A stretch of 64,000 nt of DNA from Salinispirillum sp049115955 (GCA_049115955.1 JAGDZJ010000012.1:62001-126000), one strand, 5' to 3'; numbered from the stretch's first letter, positions 50,371-60,572 are shown. Numbers and translations are program-made. Notes: generated from the sequence alone by a model not told the origin.

Positions 50371-51420
50371 ATGAAGACGATAACGATGAGCAAGACATGG
50401 TGGTTGAGTATTGCACTGATCGGACTGTTGGTCGGTTGCAGCTCGGACAACGAGTCTGCTGAATCCGCCGAAAGCGATGCGCGAACGGTACAAACGGTGA
50501 GTGGTGAAGCGCATTTTCTCGAACGTATTGGCATGCCGCCCGATGCCTACTTGGTGGTGCAGCTTATCGACCTAGGCTTATCTGACCCAAGTCGAGCTTT
50601 AATCGCGGAGCAACGCCTCGTAGACGCTGGTAACCCGCCTTATGCTTTTACTCTGGAATTCGAAGCGGCACGCCTGCAAGCAGAGCGTCAGTATGGTTTG
50701 CAGTTGTCGTTGTTTGGGCCGGATGACCGTCTGCAGTTTCGCACGCCAGCGGCGATTCCGCTCGAATCAGAGCAAGAGTATCTAGACGATATTCGGCTGA
50801 TACGTGCTGTAGACGGACAGCCACGGGATGACGTAGCCACAGCGCGACGTCAGCAAGCTTATCAGTGTGGTGATTTGCGTATCGAAGTAAGTAACGCAGA
50901 GGCGGATCGTCTGATGCTTACCTTGCCGGATCGCGACTTGATGCTCCGGCCTGCAGTCTCTGCCAGCGGCGCACGCTTTGCTGCTGATGAGCACGAGTTT
51001 TGGAGTCGAGGAGATAGCGCGGCACAAATCACCATTGACGGTACGGTGATGAATTGTGAAGTGACCGAAGGTCGATCACCGTGGGCAGAAGCGCGTGAAC
51101 GTGGGGTTCATTTTCGTGCGGTAGGTAACGAACCTGGTTGGGTGATTGAGTTGGTCGCGGGCGATCGCCAACAGCTGCGGTTGTTGCTGGACTATGGCGT
51201 ACGCGAATTGATCGACAACGATGCGGAAGTTGATGCGGACCGTTCTGTCTTCCGGGCGGAGTTAGAGGACGAAGCAGCGGTGATTACCCTCACCGAACAG
51301 ACGTGCTCTGACACCATGAGCGGTCAAGAGTTCCCCGTGCAAGCCGTGTTGGAATTTGAGGAGCAGACCCTGACTGCGTGCGGTCGGTTTCTCAGCGAAT
51401 CGCCAGATGGTGATGCCTAG
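50371..51420 (+). CDS. Multidomain lipoprotein: YbaY + MliC + COG3650-like
   Basis: A 349-residue lipoprotein with lipobox LLVGC (Cys 23). Residues about 40-135 match the YbaY-type fold (SGEAHFLERIGMPPDAYLVV). About 165-225 match the MliC lysozyme-inhibitor domain (YQCGDLRIEVSN, FWSRGDSAAQITIDG). From about 240, HFRAVGNEPGWVIELVAG fits the COG3650 domain, ending with TLTACGRFLSE. MliC domains inhibit C-type lysozyme at the cell envelope. The combination suggests an envelope-protection protein. GAGG lies 9 nt before the ATG. Confidence 0.82.
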   Translation: MKTITMSKTWWLSIALIGLLVGCSSDNESAESAESDARTVQTVSGEAHFLERIGMPPDAYLVVQLIDLGLSDPSRALIAEQRLVDAGNPPYAFTLEFEAARLQAERQYGLQLSLFGPDDRLQFRTPAAIPLESEQEYLDDIRLIRAVDGQPRDDVATARRQQAYQCGDLRIEVSNAEADRLMLTLPDRDLMLRPAVSASGARFAADEHEFWSRGDSAAQITIDGTVMNCEVTEGRSPWAEARERGVHFRAVGNEPGWVIELVAGDRQQLRLLLDYGVRELIDNDAEVDADRSVFRAELEDEAAVITLTEQTCSDTMSGQEFPVQAVLEFEEQTLTACGRFLSESPDGDA

Positions 51421-51462
51421 GCAGGCTAATAGTAAACTTCACCTTTAGAGCCTTGTGCGCGC

Positions 51463-53934
51463 TCAGCCGCGCAGCAGGGCCAAATAATCGTCCGGTGTTT
51501 GCGGCCGGTACAGGTAATAGCCCTGCCCGGAGTGACAGCCCCATTCTTTCAACAGCGCCAATTGCTCGGCCGTCTCGATGCCTTCCGCCGTGGCACTGGT
51601 CTGCAAATCCTGGCTCAGGCGAATGAGCGACCGGCACAGCGTGTTGTGCGTGTTGTTGGTCGTGAGGTCGCTGACAAAGAGTCGATCAATTTTGATTTCG
51701 TTGGGTGACAACCGGTTGATGTTTTGCATCGAGCTGTAGCCCGCCCCGAAATCATCAATCGAAATGCCAAAACCCGCAGCCCGTAAGCGGTCAGTGTTTT
51801 CCACCGCGATGGGCTTATCGCCAATGGCGGTGGTTTCGGTAATCTCTAATACAAAGCGACTGGGCGATAGACCTTCTGCTGTGCAAAGGGCAATGGCTTC
51901 GGCCGCGAAATTGGGTTGCAGCAAGTCACGCGCCGAAATGTTGATCGCCAAGGTGGTGTCGCCCAGTGTTGCTTCATTAATTCTGAGCCAGCGAAAGGCC
52001 AGTTGCATGACCACAGACGTCAGTTTGTAGATCAAGCCAACCTGTTCGGCCAAGGTAATGAATACATCGGGTGGCACATTGCCCAGTTCCGGGTGTTGCC
52101 AGCGCAACAACAACTCTCCACTGGTGATTTTGCCATTGTCTAAGGCGACTTTAGGTTGAATCATAAAGTGGAAGTCGGCCGATTGAATGGCGGCACTCAG
52201 AGCGGCCACCAATTGCAACTGTTCCCGCTGGTGTTGCATTAATCCGGTTTGGTACTCGTTCCACAGCGTGCTCGAGCGCCAGTTTTCATCCGCTGCCATC
52301 TGTGCCTTCTGGTACAGCGTGGTGAGATCTAACGCGGTGCCAGAATCTTGCGCAACACCAATCGAAAACAGTTGTTGAAACTCAAAGCCGTCAAGGCGGA
52401 TGGTTTGGTTCAATGCTGGCTCGATACCGTGAATGATGGGACGGATGTTGTCGAGGTCGCGGCACAGAAACAGTAAGTGGTCTTGGCCCATTTCTATAAC
52501 ACGCGCCGCGTGCCCATTGGGCAGTCGATGAGTTTGTACGCTGGGTATCGCGACCAAGGTATCGTCAACACGCTGCGCTAGTAAGCCTGTCGCCTGCTGC
52601 GTTTTGCCCGGACCGACCGCTTTGCTGAGATCATGCAGCCCAGCCAAGTGTATTAGCACCAGATGCAAAGCGCTCTCGCCTTTGCGGGTAGTCTCTTGGG
52701 GTACCAGCTCATTCAAGAAGTAGGTTCGATTAGGCAACCCGGACACAGGACTGGTCATCATCTGCTGGTTCTTCTCTTGCTCCAAATGGCGCGCCCTGAA
52801 CGCCAGACTGAGCGTGAACCCCAATAGCTGAATCACCGCGCTGACTAACAAGGCGTGTTCAGTAAAGGAGTTGAATGGTAGTAGCCCGTGAAAGACGACG
52901 GACCCGACCATGGCACCCACAATAAAGAACGACCACGATGCCAAATAAAGCGCGGCGGGCGCGAAACCTTGCCGCAAAACCAGCACCCCCCAGGTTATGC
53001 ACACCACAGACAGGGTGCCTTGGAGTACCACAAAAGGAGTGGCGTATTGATACTCCGGCAGCACCAAGCTGGCGATTAGGGCCAGCGCAAACAGCCCATG
53101 CGCGCCACGATGCACCTTTTGCCAGCGCGGGAAGCGCTCCCCCAATTGGAGAAATTGCGTGGTGAAGGTGTAGATACTCCACGCGGAAATCGAGTACAGC
53201 GAGAGTAGATTGGCGGCCAGCACCTGGTTGAACGGCATTGACCAAAACCACGGCCCAAAGCCCTGCGTTACCCCTAGGCTCATAAATACAGAAATATGGA
53301 AGATGATGTACAAGCCATAAGCCGGGTAGCGTGCGAGCAGAAATACCACGGTGTTGTGCAGTAAGAGTATGCCCAGAGCACCGGCCGCTGCGGCCCAAAG
53401 CCGAAAACGGCGCTCGGTTATGGCCCTATAGTCTTCAGGTGATAACAAGCGAAACGGAAACAGCATAGGGCCGTCGCTGCGCTTGCGAATCAACAGCTCA
53501 ACGGCTTGCCCGGCGGGTCGTTGAATTTCAAACCAGATGCCCGAATAACGTCCTTCGGGTTGCCATACTTGGGTGTCGCCACGCTGCCAATGCTGGGTCA
53601 CTTCACCATTTTGCAGCAGATAAAAATCCAATTCGTCGATCATGTAATTGCTCAACGACAGGATCAACGACTCGTCTTGCGTCGTAGCAGGAAAGGAAAG
53701 TCGATGCCAATAAGCGTTGCGGGAAATCTCGTTGGATGCCGCGAAGGTCGACGGTGAAAACGACAGTTCGGCGAGGGCAGTTGCGGGGTCAAGACGTTCG
53801 CCGGGCTCCGACGCCGTCGGTAATGGCGTTTTTATGTATTCGTCACTGGGCGACCATTGCTGTGCCTGGCTGTATCCTGTAGCCGCCATGAGCCATACCA
53901 ATACCAGCAGTCCGGTGCAGTAGACTGTCCGCAT
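51463..53934 (-). CDS. 7TMR-DISM sensor with degenerate GGDEF and intact EAL domain
   Basis: An 823-residue protein. After a signal peptide come the periplasmic DISMED2 domain (about 40-180), seven TM helices (about 185-385), a GGDEF-fold domain whose motif is replaced by MGQDH, and an EAL domain. EAL catalytic residues are present: GELLLRW, INISARD, EITET, DDFGAGYSS, IKIDR, EGIE and GQGYY. The likely activity is c-di-GMP hydrolysis controlled by a periplasmic ligand, with the GGDEF part regulatory. The ATG at 53934 has AAGGA 7 nt upstream. A second such gene is at 60573. Confidence 0.9.
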   Translation of the reverse strand: MRTVYCTGLLVLVWLMAATGYSQAQQWSPSDEYIKTPLPTASEPGERLDPATALAELSFSPSTFAASNEISRNAYWHRLSFPATTQDESLILSLSNYMIDELDFYLLQNGEVTQHWQRGDTQVWQPEGRYSGIWFEIQRPAGQAVELLIRKRSDGPMLFPFRLLSPEDYRAITERRFRLWAAAAGALGILLLHNTVVFLLARYPAYGLYIIFHISVFMSLGVTQGFGPWFWSMPFNQVLAANLLSLYSISAWSIYTFTTQFLQLGERFPRWQKVHRGAHGLFALALIASLVLPEYQYATPFVVLQGTLSVVCITWGVLVLRQGFAPAALYLASWSFFIVGAMVGSVVFHGLLPFNSFTEHALLVSAVIQLLGFTLSLAFRARHLEQEKNQQMMTSPVSGLPNRTYFLNELVPQETTRKGESALHLVLIHLAGLHDLSKAVGPGKTQQATGLLAQRVDDTLVAIPSVQTHRLPNGHAARVIEMGQDHLLFLCRDLDNIRPIIHGIEPALNQTIRLDGFEFQQLFSIGVAQDSGTALDLTTLYQKAQMAADENWRSSTLWNEYQTGLMQHQREQLQLVAALSAAIQSADFHFMIQPKVALDNGKITSGELLLRWQHPELGNVPPDVFITLAEQVGLIYKLTSVVMQLAFRWLRINEATLGDTTLAINISARDLLQPNFAAEAIALCTAEGLSPSRFVLEITETTAIGDKPIAVENTDRLRAAGFGISIDDFGAGYSSMQNINRLSPNEIKIDRLFVSDLTTNNTHNTLCRSLIRLSQDLQTSATAEGIETAEQLALLKEWGCHSGQGYYLYRPQTPDDYLALLRG

Positions 53935-54046
53935 GAGCAAATCCTTGGGTGAATCGTAAGTGAGAGCCGTTGGTGCGCAAAGTATAGCTGATAACCGGCA
54001 CTCTAGCGCGCTATCGATTCCCTATCTGCATGAGATCAAACGAGTA

Positions 54047-55432
54047 TCAACGTGACATAAGAGGAACGCCACCGATTTGCTTGGCCAAATAGTTGGCGTA
54101 TTGGTCAGTTTGCTGCGTGACGTAGTCCAGAATGCGGAGATAGATGTCATAAAGTGACCATTCAGCCTCCGGTGCGTCGTCGCGCATCAGGTCAAGCACC
54201 CGTTGCGTGCGGTAGCTGAGCTGCTGGCCTTGGCGCTCGTGCAGTTCGTGGCCGGCACTGAGAAAGGCGTGCAATAGAGTACTGAGCGTGGTGTAAGCTC
54301 CGATTTCAACTTCTGTTTTATGGGTGTCCTTAAAGACCTTTTGGCGCGCGAGGTTCTTGGCTTCGGCAATGCCTTCCTGAATGTGCGCAGGGCAATAGGC
54401 CAATAAGTCTCCCGCTAATTCACCGCGCATGATGACGTCGATCTGCGCCATAAAGGCATCGGCTACGGCATCGATCACGGCTTGCATGGCTTTGCCGCGC
54501 AAGGCGGCTAACTGGCGCAACGGGGCGACTTGTACGTCGCTTTGAATACCACTGATATCGAGTTCGGCCTGCGGATTCAGGCGCAGCATGATGGCCTGCA
54601 CTTCGGCAAAGCTTAGAATACGCAGATCAACGGCGTCTTCCAGATCAATGATGGCGTAGCAGATGTCATCGGCGGCTTCCATCAAGTACGACAGCGGATG
54701 ACGGCACCATGCGTGTTCACCGCGCGGCAGCAAGCCGAGACGATTGGCGACGTGGTTTAACGTACTGGCCTCATGCTGAAAGCAGGCGAACTTCCCTTTG
54801 GCGTTTTTGTGCGCCACGGTCCATGGGTATTTCAGCATGGTGGCGAGGGTTGGGTAGGTTAACCGCAGGCCACCCCGAAACAGGTGGTACTCCACTTGGG
54901 TAACGATGCGGAAGCCTTGGGCATTGCCTTCCCAACTGCGCAAATCGTCGCGCTGCCGGTCATTCAGTGGTGCCAGCAAGTCGGCGTTCTGCGGCTGTTT
55001 GAACCAGTCTTGAATGGCGAATTCACCGGCGTGACCAAACGGCGGGTTGCCGATGTCGTGGGCGAGACAGGCCGACTGCACAATAACGCCGAGGTCGTCC
55101 GGCTGAATCCAGTCGGGCAGTTCGTCTTGAATGCGTTCACCCACCTTAAGACCGAGTGAACGGCCGACGCTGCCCACTTCAACGCTGTGGATCAGGCGCG
55201 TGTGTACGTGGTCGTTCAGCGATAGCGGGTGAACCTGAGTTTTGCCACTCAGGCGACGAAAGGCATTGGAGAAGACGATGCGGTCATAGTCTTTGTGAAA
55301 ATGGCTGCGGCCGAGTTCATGTGGTTCCAGCGCGGTATGACCATGCCGTTCACTGCTGAGCAGTTGATGCCAACGCATACGCGTCGCTTCGGCGGCGCTG
55401 GCTTGATCTTGCAGGCTGTCTGAATCGCGCAT
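54047..55432 (-). CDS. dgt: Deoxyguanosinetriphosphate triphosphohydrolase-like protein
   Basis: A 461-residue HD-domain dNTPase. RIVFSNAFRRLSGKTQVH near residue 50 and ACLAHDIGNPPFGHAGE near 125 (HD motif) are diagnostic. AHKNAKGKFACFQ and DICYAIIDLEDAVD complete the site. It hydrolyses dGTP or other dNTPs to the nucleoside and tripolyphosphate, affecting nucleotide pools, mutation rate and, for some members, phage growth. GGGAG precedes the ATG. It is 21 bp downstream of the acylase gene on the same strand. Confidence 0.92.
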   Translation of the reverse strand: MRDSDSLQDQASAAEATRMRWHQLLSSERHGHTALEPHELGRSHFHKDYDRIVFSNAFRRLSGKTQVHPLSLNDHVHTRLIHSVEVGSVGRSLGLKVGERIQDELPDWIQPDDLGVIVQSACLAHDIGNPPFGHAGEFAIQDWFKQPQNADLLAPLNDRQRDDLRSWEGNAQGFRIVTQVEYHLFRGGLRLTYPTLATMLKYPWTVAHKNAKGKFACFQHEASTLNHVANRLGLLPRGEHAWCRHPLSYLMEAADDICYAIIDLEDAVDLRILSFAEVQAIMLRLNPQAELDISGIQSDVQVAPLRQLAALRGKAMQAVIDAVADAFMAQIDVIMRGELAGDLLAYCPAHIQEGIAEAKNLARQKVFKDTHKTEVEIGAYTTLSTLLHAFLSAGHELHERQGQQLSYRTQRVLDLMRDDAPEAEWSLYDIYLRILDYVTQQTDQYANYLAKQIGGVPLMSR

Positions 55433-55453
55433 TCTGCGTCTCCCATCAAAAGA

Positions 55454-57775
55454 TCAACGCTGAGGGATCAGCGTTAACTGGTATTCGGTGATGCCGGGTA
55501 AAAATGGCGAGGGCTCGCCATTGAGCCAGTCGTCGTGGCCATGGCGGTAATAGGGACTGAGTAAGTGCCCACTTTGGCTCGTCGCCATGTGAAAAATACC
55601 CTGATCTTCTTGCCCAGGGGCGACCACCATGCGTAGCGCTGCACCGTAATTACCTCCTTGCACCAAGGGGGTATATATATCGCCATCTACGGCAGCGCCC
55701 GGCAGGTTAATGATCCACCGCAAGGCCGGATACTGAAGGCTCAGCGGATGTTGGAAGCTCAGGCGGTTTACGCTGCCCCAAGACGCGTTTTCCAGCAATA
55801 CGGTTTCCGACGCCAAGCTATCCAGCGCTTGCACGGCGGCTTCAGCAAACAACTCCTGCCAAGTATGGTACGCCGGATTCAGCAGGTGATCGGGCTGCTC
55901 AGCAACCAACGCCCATAGAGGGTATTCAATGGTTTGCGTGACCCGCTCGGGCACGAAAAAGTGTGTATTGTCTTCCACATGGAAAAACGCTGGGCCGATG
56001 GCGCGCTCAAGAATCGCTGCGCGATACGCCCGCACCAACCGATAGGAGACGCTGTCGGCTTCGGCGCGGCCTGTCCAATCGGAGAGAGCTTGCAACAGTG
56101 GTTCAGCGACCTCGGTCGCGGGCGCTACATCGTTTAAGTGATCGTGCCAGCGTTGCAAAAAAACCGCACTGTCATCACGGAGTACACCCAACATGTCGCG
56201 TTCGGTCGAGGTGCCAAAATCTTTCAATGAGTTCGCAATCAGGTGCGCGCGAACGCCCAATGCATAGCCCGCATCACCCAGTTGGCGCAGATCAGCCAGT
56301 GGTTGATTGTTGGCGCTCCACAATCGGTCACGCCCTAAAATCCGTGGATTGGTCGTGGCATAACCAGACCAGTTAAACGTTGGGTCGGACCAATCTTGCG
56401 GCACCGCGCTGCCGGCTTGCTGGCGGTTTGGCAATGAGCCCGTAGTCGCCCAAGCGATCTGGCCCTGCCGGTCAGCCAACAGGATGTTCTGGCTGGGCAT
56501 ACCCATGCGTTGCCACTGCAAAGCCTCGGCAACATTGGTCGCCATCTCCAGCTCCAGCAGGTCAAAGTTTGCGCCCACTGCATCGTGGGCTACCCAGCGC
56601 AGTGCCAGCCATTGCCCATTGAGATCCTGCCCGATCACCGGCCCCCAGCGTGTCATGCGAACCCGCAATGTTTGCGCGGTGGTGCCACGGATCCGAATCA
56701 CTTCATCTTGGAAGGTGAAGGGTTCCCAGCCGTCCGGGGTCAGGTATTGCTCGCCTTCACTGGTCAGGCGAATGACATCGCTGACGTCCGCCAAGCTGTT
56801 GCTGAATGTCCAGGCAATCTGTTCGTTGCTGCCCAGTATCATGGCGGGAGTGCCGGGTAAGGTCGCGCCCCGCACTACGCCAGTAGTGAGTGGGAGCTCC
56901 CAGTTGGCTCGGTACCATAAATTGGGTACACGCAGCGAGACGTGGCTGTCCCCGGCGACGATAGCGTGGCCGTGTAAGGTCAAATTACCGGACACCGTGG
57001 CGGCGTTACTGCCCGTGCGCGTGCGTTCAGGGACAGGATGACGATCAACGGGAACCGCGAAAGCCTCCTGCCAGGACGTTTCAGGCAATGGAGGGTGAAC
57101 AGTCGGAATGGGGGTTAACCCCGCTTGCCAATCACCGCTTTGCCACGTCAGGAAATCGAACCAGTCACTGGGTAATAGCTGCTGCATAGCGTCTAAGGAG
57201 CGCTCACGCTCGCCATGACCATCTTGCAGCTCCAAGTACATGGCGTATATGACCAAGGCTGAATCGGCGGGCGTCCAAGGCTCAGGTGCCTGGCGCAGCA
57301 CCAAGTATTCGAGTGGCGGTTGATTCAGCTCGCTCAGACCTTGGTTGGCACCGTCGGTGTAGGCGTCAACCACAGCACGCTGCTGCGTTGGTAGATCCTG
57401 AATAACCTGTTCGGCGCGGGACCTGAATTGATGAATGCGATTCAAACGATCGTGCGGCAATGCGATTGAGCCCACTAATTCGGCCATTTCTCCTGCCGCT
57501 AAACGACGCTGCATATCCATCTGGAAATAGCGTTCTTGCGCATGCAGGTAACCCAAGGCGTAAGCGATGTCTTCGCGTGTGCTGCCGCGCAGCGTGGGAA
57601 TGCCTTGCGCATCGCGGGCGATTTCGACGCGCGCTTGCAAACCCGGCACAATATTGTTGCCGTCCAAGCGCGGCAAACTGCCGTGCAGATACAAAAATGC
57701 CGTCATGGCGACTGTTGAGGCCAGCACTAATAGCGCCAGTAACAGGTTTTGCAGAATTCGGCGAGCCAGAGGCAT
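55454..57775 (-). CDS. Penicillin acylase family (S45) amidohydrolase
   Basis: A 773-residue Ntn-hydrolase. An N-terminal signal/TM segment (about 10-30) is followed by the alpha chain with GYLHAQERYFQMDMQRR. The spacer ends before Ser256 in TGSNAATVSG, the autocatalytic cleavage and nucleophile position. The beta chain has AWTFSNSLADVSDVIRL. The family includes penicillin G acylases and acyl-homoserine-lactone (quorum-quenching) acylases. The substrate is not determinable here. It lies 178 bp from the divergent parC and 21 bp before dgt, so it may share a transcript with dgt. Confidence 0.9.
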   Translation of the reverse strand: MPLARRILQNLLLALLVLASTVAMTAFLYLHGSLPRLDGNNIVPGLQARVEIARDAQGIPTLRGSTREDIAYALGYLHAQERYFQMDMQRRLAAGEMAELVGSIALPHDRLNRIHQFRSRAEQVIQDLPTQQRAVVDAYTDGANQGLSELNQPPLEYLVLRQAPEPWTPADSALVIYAMYLELQDGHGERERSLDAMQQLLPSDWFDFLTWQSGDWQAGLTPIPTVHPPLPETSWQEAFAVPVDRHPVPERTRTGSNAATVSGNLTLHGHAIVAGDSHVSLRVPNLWYRANWELPLTTGVVRGATLPGTPAMILGSNEQIAWTFSNSLADVSDVIRLTSEGEQYLTPDGWEPFTFQDEVIRIRGTTAQTLRVRMTRWGPVIGQDLNGQWLALRWVAHDAVGANFDLLELEMATNVAEALQWQRMGMPSQNILLADRQGQIAWATTGSLPNRQQAGSAVPQDWSDPTFNWSGYATTNPRILGRDRLWSANNQPLADLRQLGDAGYALGVRAHLIANSLKDFGTSTERDMLGVLRDDSAVFLQRWHDHLNDVAPATEVAEPLLQALSDWTGRAEADSVSYRLVRAYRAAILERAIGPAFFHVEDNTHFFVPERVTQTIEYPLWALVAEQPDHLLNPAYHTWQELFAEAAVQALDSLASETVLLENASWGSVNRLSFQHPLSLQYPALRWIINLPGAAVDGDIYTPLVQGGNYGAALRMVVAPGQEDQGIFHMATSQSGHLLSPYYRHGHDDWLNGEPSPFLPGITEYQLTLIPQR

Positions 57776-57955
57776 GTGGCGTGTCTTAGGTCTGTGTCGG
57801 AATAGATAGAAAGCAGTGTAACACGTGCGCTAAAGTCGCTGAACCTTTCTGCTGCGGCCTTGTGTTGGGTTGGCATGCAATGGCCGCTGGGTTTTTCTAG
57901 CCTGCCCAAGTACACTGTGCCGCATCAGTAACACCCGAAGTGGATCGCGTAACCT

Positions 57956-60202
57956 ATGACAGACATCATCATCGACCAGGACGGCGTTGAACGCATTTCG
58001 CTGGCTCAGTTCACCGAGAAGGCGTACCTCGACTATTCCATGTACGTCATCCTCGACCGCGCTTTGCCGCACATCGGCGACGGACTAAAGCCGGTACAGC
58101 GCCGCATCATCTACGCTATGAGCGAACTGGGGTTAAAAAACACCTCTAAGTACAAGAAATCGGCCCGTACGGTCGGTGATGTATTGGGTAAATTCCATCC
58201 GCACGGCGACAGCGCCTGCTATGAAGCCATGGTGCTGATGGCCCAGCCGTTTTCGTATCGTTATCCGCTGGTGGACGGGCAGGGCAACTGGGGTTCGCCA
58301 GATGACCCGAAATCCTTCGCCGCCATGCGTTATACCGAATCCCGGTTAGCGGCCTTTTCTGACACGCTGTTGAGCGAACTGGGTCAAGGCACCGTGGATT
58401 GGGTGCCTAACTTCGACGGCACCATGGATGAGCCAGAAATACTGCCGTCGCGCCTGCCGCACGTTTTGCTGAATGGTACGACCGGTATCGCTGTGGGCAT
58501 GGCAACCGATGTACCACCGCACAACTTGCGCGAAATCGTCTCGGCTTGCGTGCACCTGTTGGATGCTCCCGAAGCCACTACCCAAGACTTAATGCTGCAC
58601 GTCAAAGGGCCGGATTATCCGACCCGTGCCGAGATCATCACGCCACGTGACGACCTGGAAAAAATGTACGAGACCGGGCGCGGCAGCATTCGCGCACGGG
58701 CTATTTATGAAGTGGACGACGGCGACATCATCATCACCGAACTGCCGTTTCAGTCGTCACCCAGTAAGGTGCTGACGCAGATTGCCGCGCAGATGCAGGC
58801 CAAGAAACTGCCCATGGTGACCGACTTGCGCGACGAGTCGGACCATGAAAATCCGACGCGCTTGGTCATTACGCCACGCTCTAACCGCATCGACGTCGAT
58901 GGCCTGATGAACCATCTGTACGCCACGACCGATTTGGAAAAAAGCTACCGCGTTAACCTCAACCTCATCGGCTTGGATGGTCGCCCTGCGGTGCGTGATC
59001 TGCGCGGCATCCTCAGTGAATGGCTGACCTTCCGCCGAACCACTGTGCGCCGCCGTTTGCAGCATCGCTTGGATAAGGTGAACGACCGCCTGCATATCCT
59101 TGATGGTTTGCTGGTGGCTTATCTCAACATCGACGAAGTGATTGCCATCATTCGTCATGAAGACGAGCCAAAAGAAGAGTTGATGCGTCGGTTTGGTCTC
59201 AGCCCGATTCAGGCCGATGCCATTCTGGACTTGAAACTGCGTCATTTAGCCCGCCTCGAAGAGATGAAAATCCGCGGCGAACAGGACGAATTGCAAGCCG
59301 AGCGCGAGCGTTTGGAAAAGATTCTCGGTTCTGAAGCGCGCTTGCGTCAGTTGATCAAAAAAGAATTGCTGGCCGACGCAGAAGCCTTTGGTGACGAGCG
59401 CCGCAGTCCACTGGTGGTGCGCCGCGAAGCCTCGGCATTCAGTGAAATGGACTTGATGCCAAACGAGCCCGTCACCGTTGTGCTGTCAGAAAAAGGTTGG
59501 ATTCGCTCGGGCAAAGGCCATGAGTTGGATTCGGAAGGCCTGAGCTATAAGTCGGGCGACAAGTTCTTACTGGCCGCCCCCGGCCGCTCGAATCAGTCGA
59601 CTGTATTGCTTGACCACACCGGGCGCGCCTACTCGCTGCCCACCCATACGCTGCCGAGCGCACGAGGACAGGGCGAGCCGGTATCGGGTCGCCTGACCCT
59701 GCCGCCGAATTGCCAGTTCAAAGGCTTGCTGCTGGATGACCCAGACGCCTTGTACCTGATCGGCAGCTCTGCGGGCTACGGCTTTGTGACCACCTACGAG
59801 CAGATGCTGGGCAAAAACAAAAACGGCAAAGCCTTGCTGACCTTGCCTTCGGGGTCGCAAGTACTGCAACCACGGCGTATTCAGGACTTGAACCACAGCC
59901 AAGTGGCGGTGGCGACGAATGAAGGGCGCCTCTTGTTGTTCCCTGTGCGTGACTTGCCGCAACTGGGCAAAGGCAAGGGCAATAAGATGATCAATGTGCC
60001 TGCATCGCGCGTGCAAAGTGGTGAGGAGTTTGTGGTCGACATGGCCATTCTCGCGCCGGATCAAGCCTTGGTGTTGCAGTCGGGTAAGCGTTCACTGACG
60101 CTGAAAGGCGCCGATTTGGCACACTACATTGCCGAACGGGGACGACGTGGAAACAAGCTGCCACGTGGATTTCAACGTGTGGATGGTATGTCGCTCGGAT
60201 AG
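57956..60202 (+). CDS. parC: DNA topoisomerase IV subunit A
   Basis: A 748-residue type IIA topoisomerase subunit. It has HIGDGLKPVQRRIIYAM, the quinolone region HPHGDSACYE with Ser86 and Glu90 (E. coli Ser80/Glu84 equivalents, so no resistance substitution) and catalytic Tyr126 in RYTESRLAAF. The C-terminal half holds the DNA-wrapping beta-pinwheel. With ParE it decatenates daughter chromosomes. ParE is not in the window. A perfect 14-bp hairpin follows the stop codon. Confidence 0.97.
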   Translation: MTDIIIDQDGVERISLAQFTEKAYLDYSMYVILDRALPHIGDGLKPVQRRIIYAMSELGLKNTSKYKKSARTVGDVLGKFHPHGDSACYEAMVLMAQPFSYRYPLVDGQGNWGSPDDPKSFAAMRYTESRLAAFSDTLLSELGQGTVDWVPNFDGTMDEPEILPSRLPHVLLNGTTGIAVGMATDVPPHNLREIVSACVHLLDAPEATTQDLMLHVKGPDYPTRAEIITPRDDLEKMYETGRGSIRARAIYEVDDGDIIITELPFQSSPSKVLTQIAAQMQAKKLPMVTDLRDESDHENPTRLVITPRSNRIDVDGLMNHLYATTDLEKSYRVNLNLIGLDGRPAVRDLRGILSEWLTFRRTTVRRRLQHRLDKVNDRLHILDGLLVAYLNIDEVIAIIRHEDEPKEELMRRFGLSPIQADAILDLKLRHLARLEEMKIRGEQDELQAERERLEKILGSEARLRQLIKKELLADAEAFGDERRSPLVVRREASAFSEMDLMPNEPVTVVLSEKGWIRSGKGHELDSEGLSYKSGDKFLLAAPGRSNQSTVLLDHTGRAYSLPTHTLPSARGQGEPVSGRLTLPPNCQFKGLLLDDPDALYLIGSSAGYGFVTTYEQMLGKNKNGKALLTLPSGSQVLQPRRIQDLNHSQVAVATNEGRLLLFPVRDLPQLGKGKGNKMINVPASRVQSGEEFVVDMAILAPDQALVLQSGKRSLTLKGADLAHYIAERGRRGNKLPRGFQRVDGMSLG

Positions 60203-60209
60203 TCGACTA

Positions 60210-60250
60210 CACTGATAGCCAGCGTGCTTTAGCGTTGCTGGCTATCAGTG
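60210..60250. repeat. Perfect 14-bp inverted repeat after parC
   Basis: CACTGATAGCCAGC (60210-60223) and its exact inverse (60237-60250) surround a 13-nt loop. There is no T-run, so it is not a standard intrinsic terminator. It lies 8 bp after the parC stop and 43 bp before the ComFB-like gene, where it could block RNA decay or partially terminate. Confidence 0.8.
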
Positions 60251-60293
60251 GGTGTGTCAGCCACCCAAGCATCCCAATCAATGAGGGCGTGTC

Positions 60294-60572
60294 ATGACGA
60301 TCAAAGCGGAAATCAGTAATTTTTACGAAGACCTAGTAGTGGATTTTCTGATCAATGAATATTCCGATCAAGGTTTCAGCAAGGACGAATTCAACGACAT
60401 CGCATGCTTGGCATTGAATCACCTGCCCGCGCGTTATTATCGCCACTCCGTTGACATGGCCTTCTTTCTGACCACACCGGACCGTACGGAAATGCGTGAA
60501 CGGGTGCAGAAAGCCGTTGATGAAGCCGTATTGCAGATACTGGCCTATCGCAACGAGTCCGACGATAGCTGA
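60294..60572 (+). CDS. ComFB-like protein
   Basis: A 92-residue protein. FYEDLVVDFLINEYSDQGF and ACLALNHLPARYYRHSVDMA match the late-competence ComFB domain, whose hallmark is ALNHLPPxYV. The usual zinc-ligand cysteines are not retained; only one Cys is present. ComFB relatives in cyanobacteria bind cyclic di-AMP; the function in gammaproteobacteria is unknown. It is convergent with, and directly abuts, a GGDEF/EAL gene, its stop ending one base before that gene's stop begins. Confidence 0.75.
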   Translation: MTIKAEISNFYEDLVVDFLINEYSDQGFSKDEFNDIACLALNHLPARYYRHSVDMAFFLTTPDRTEMRERVQKAVDEAVLQILAYRNESDDS

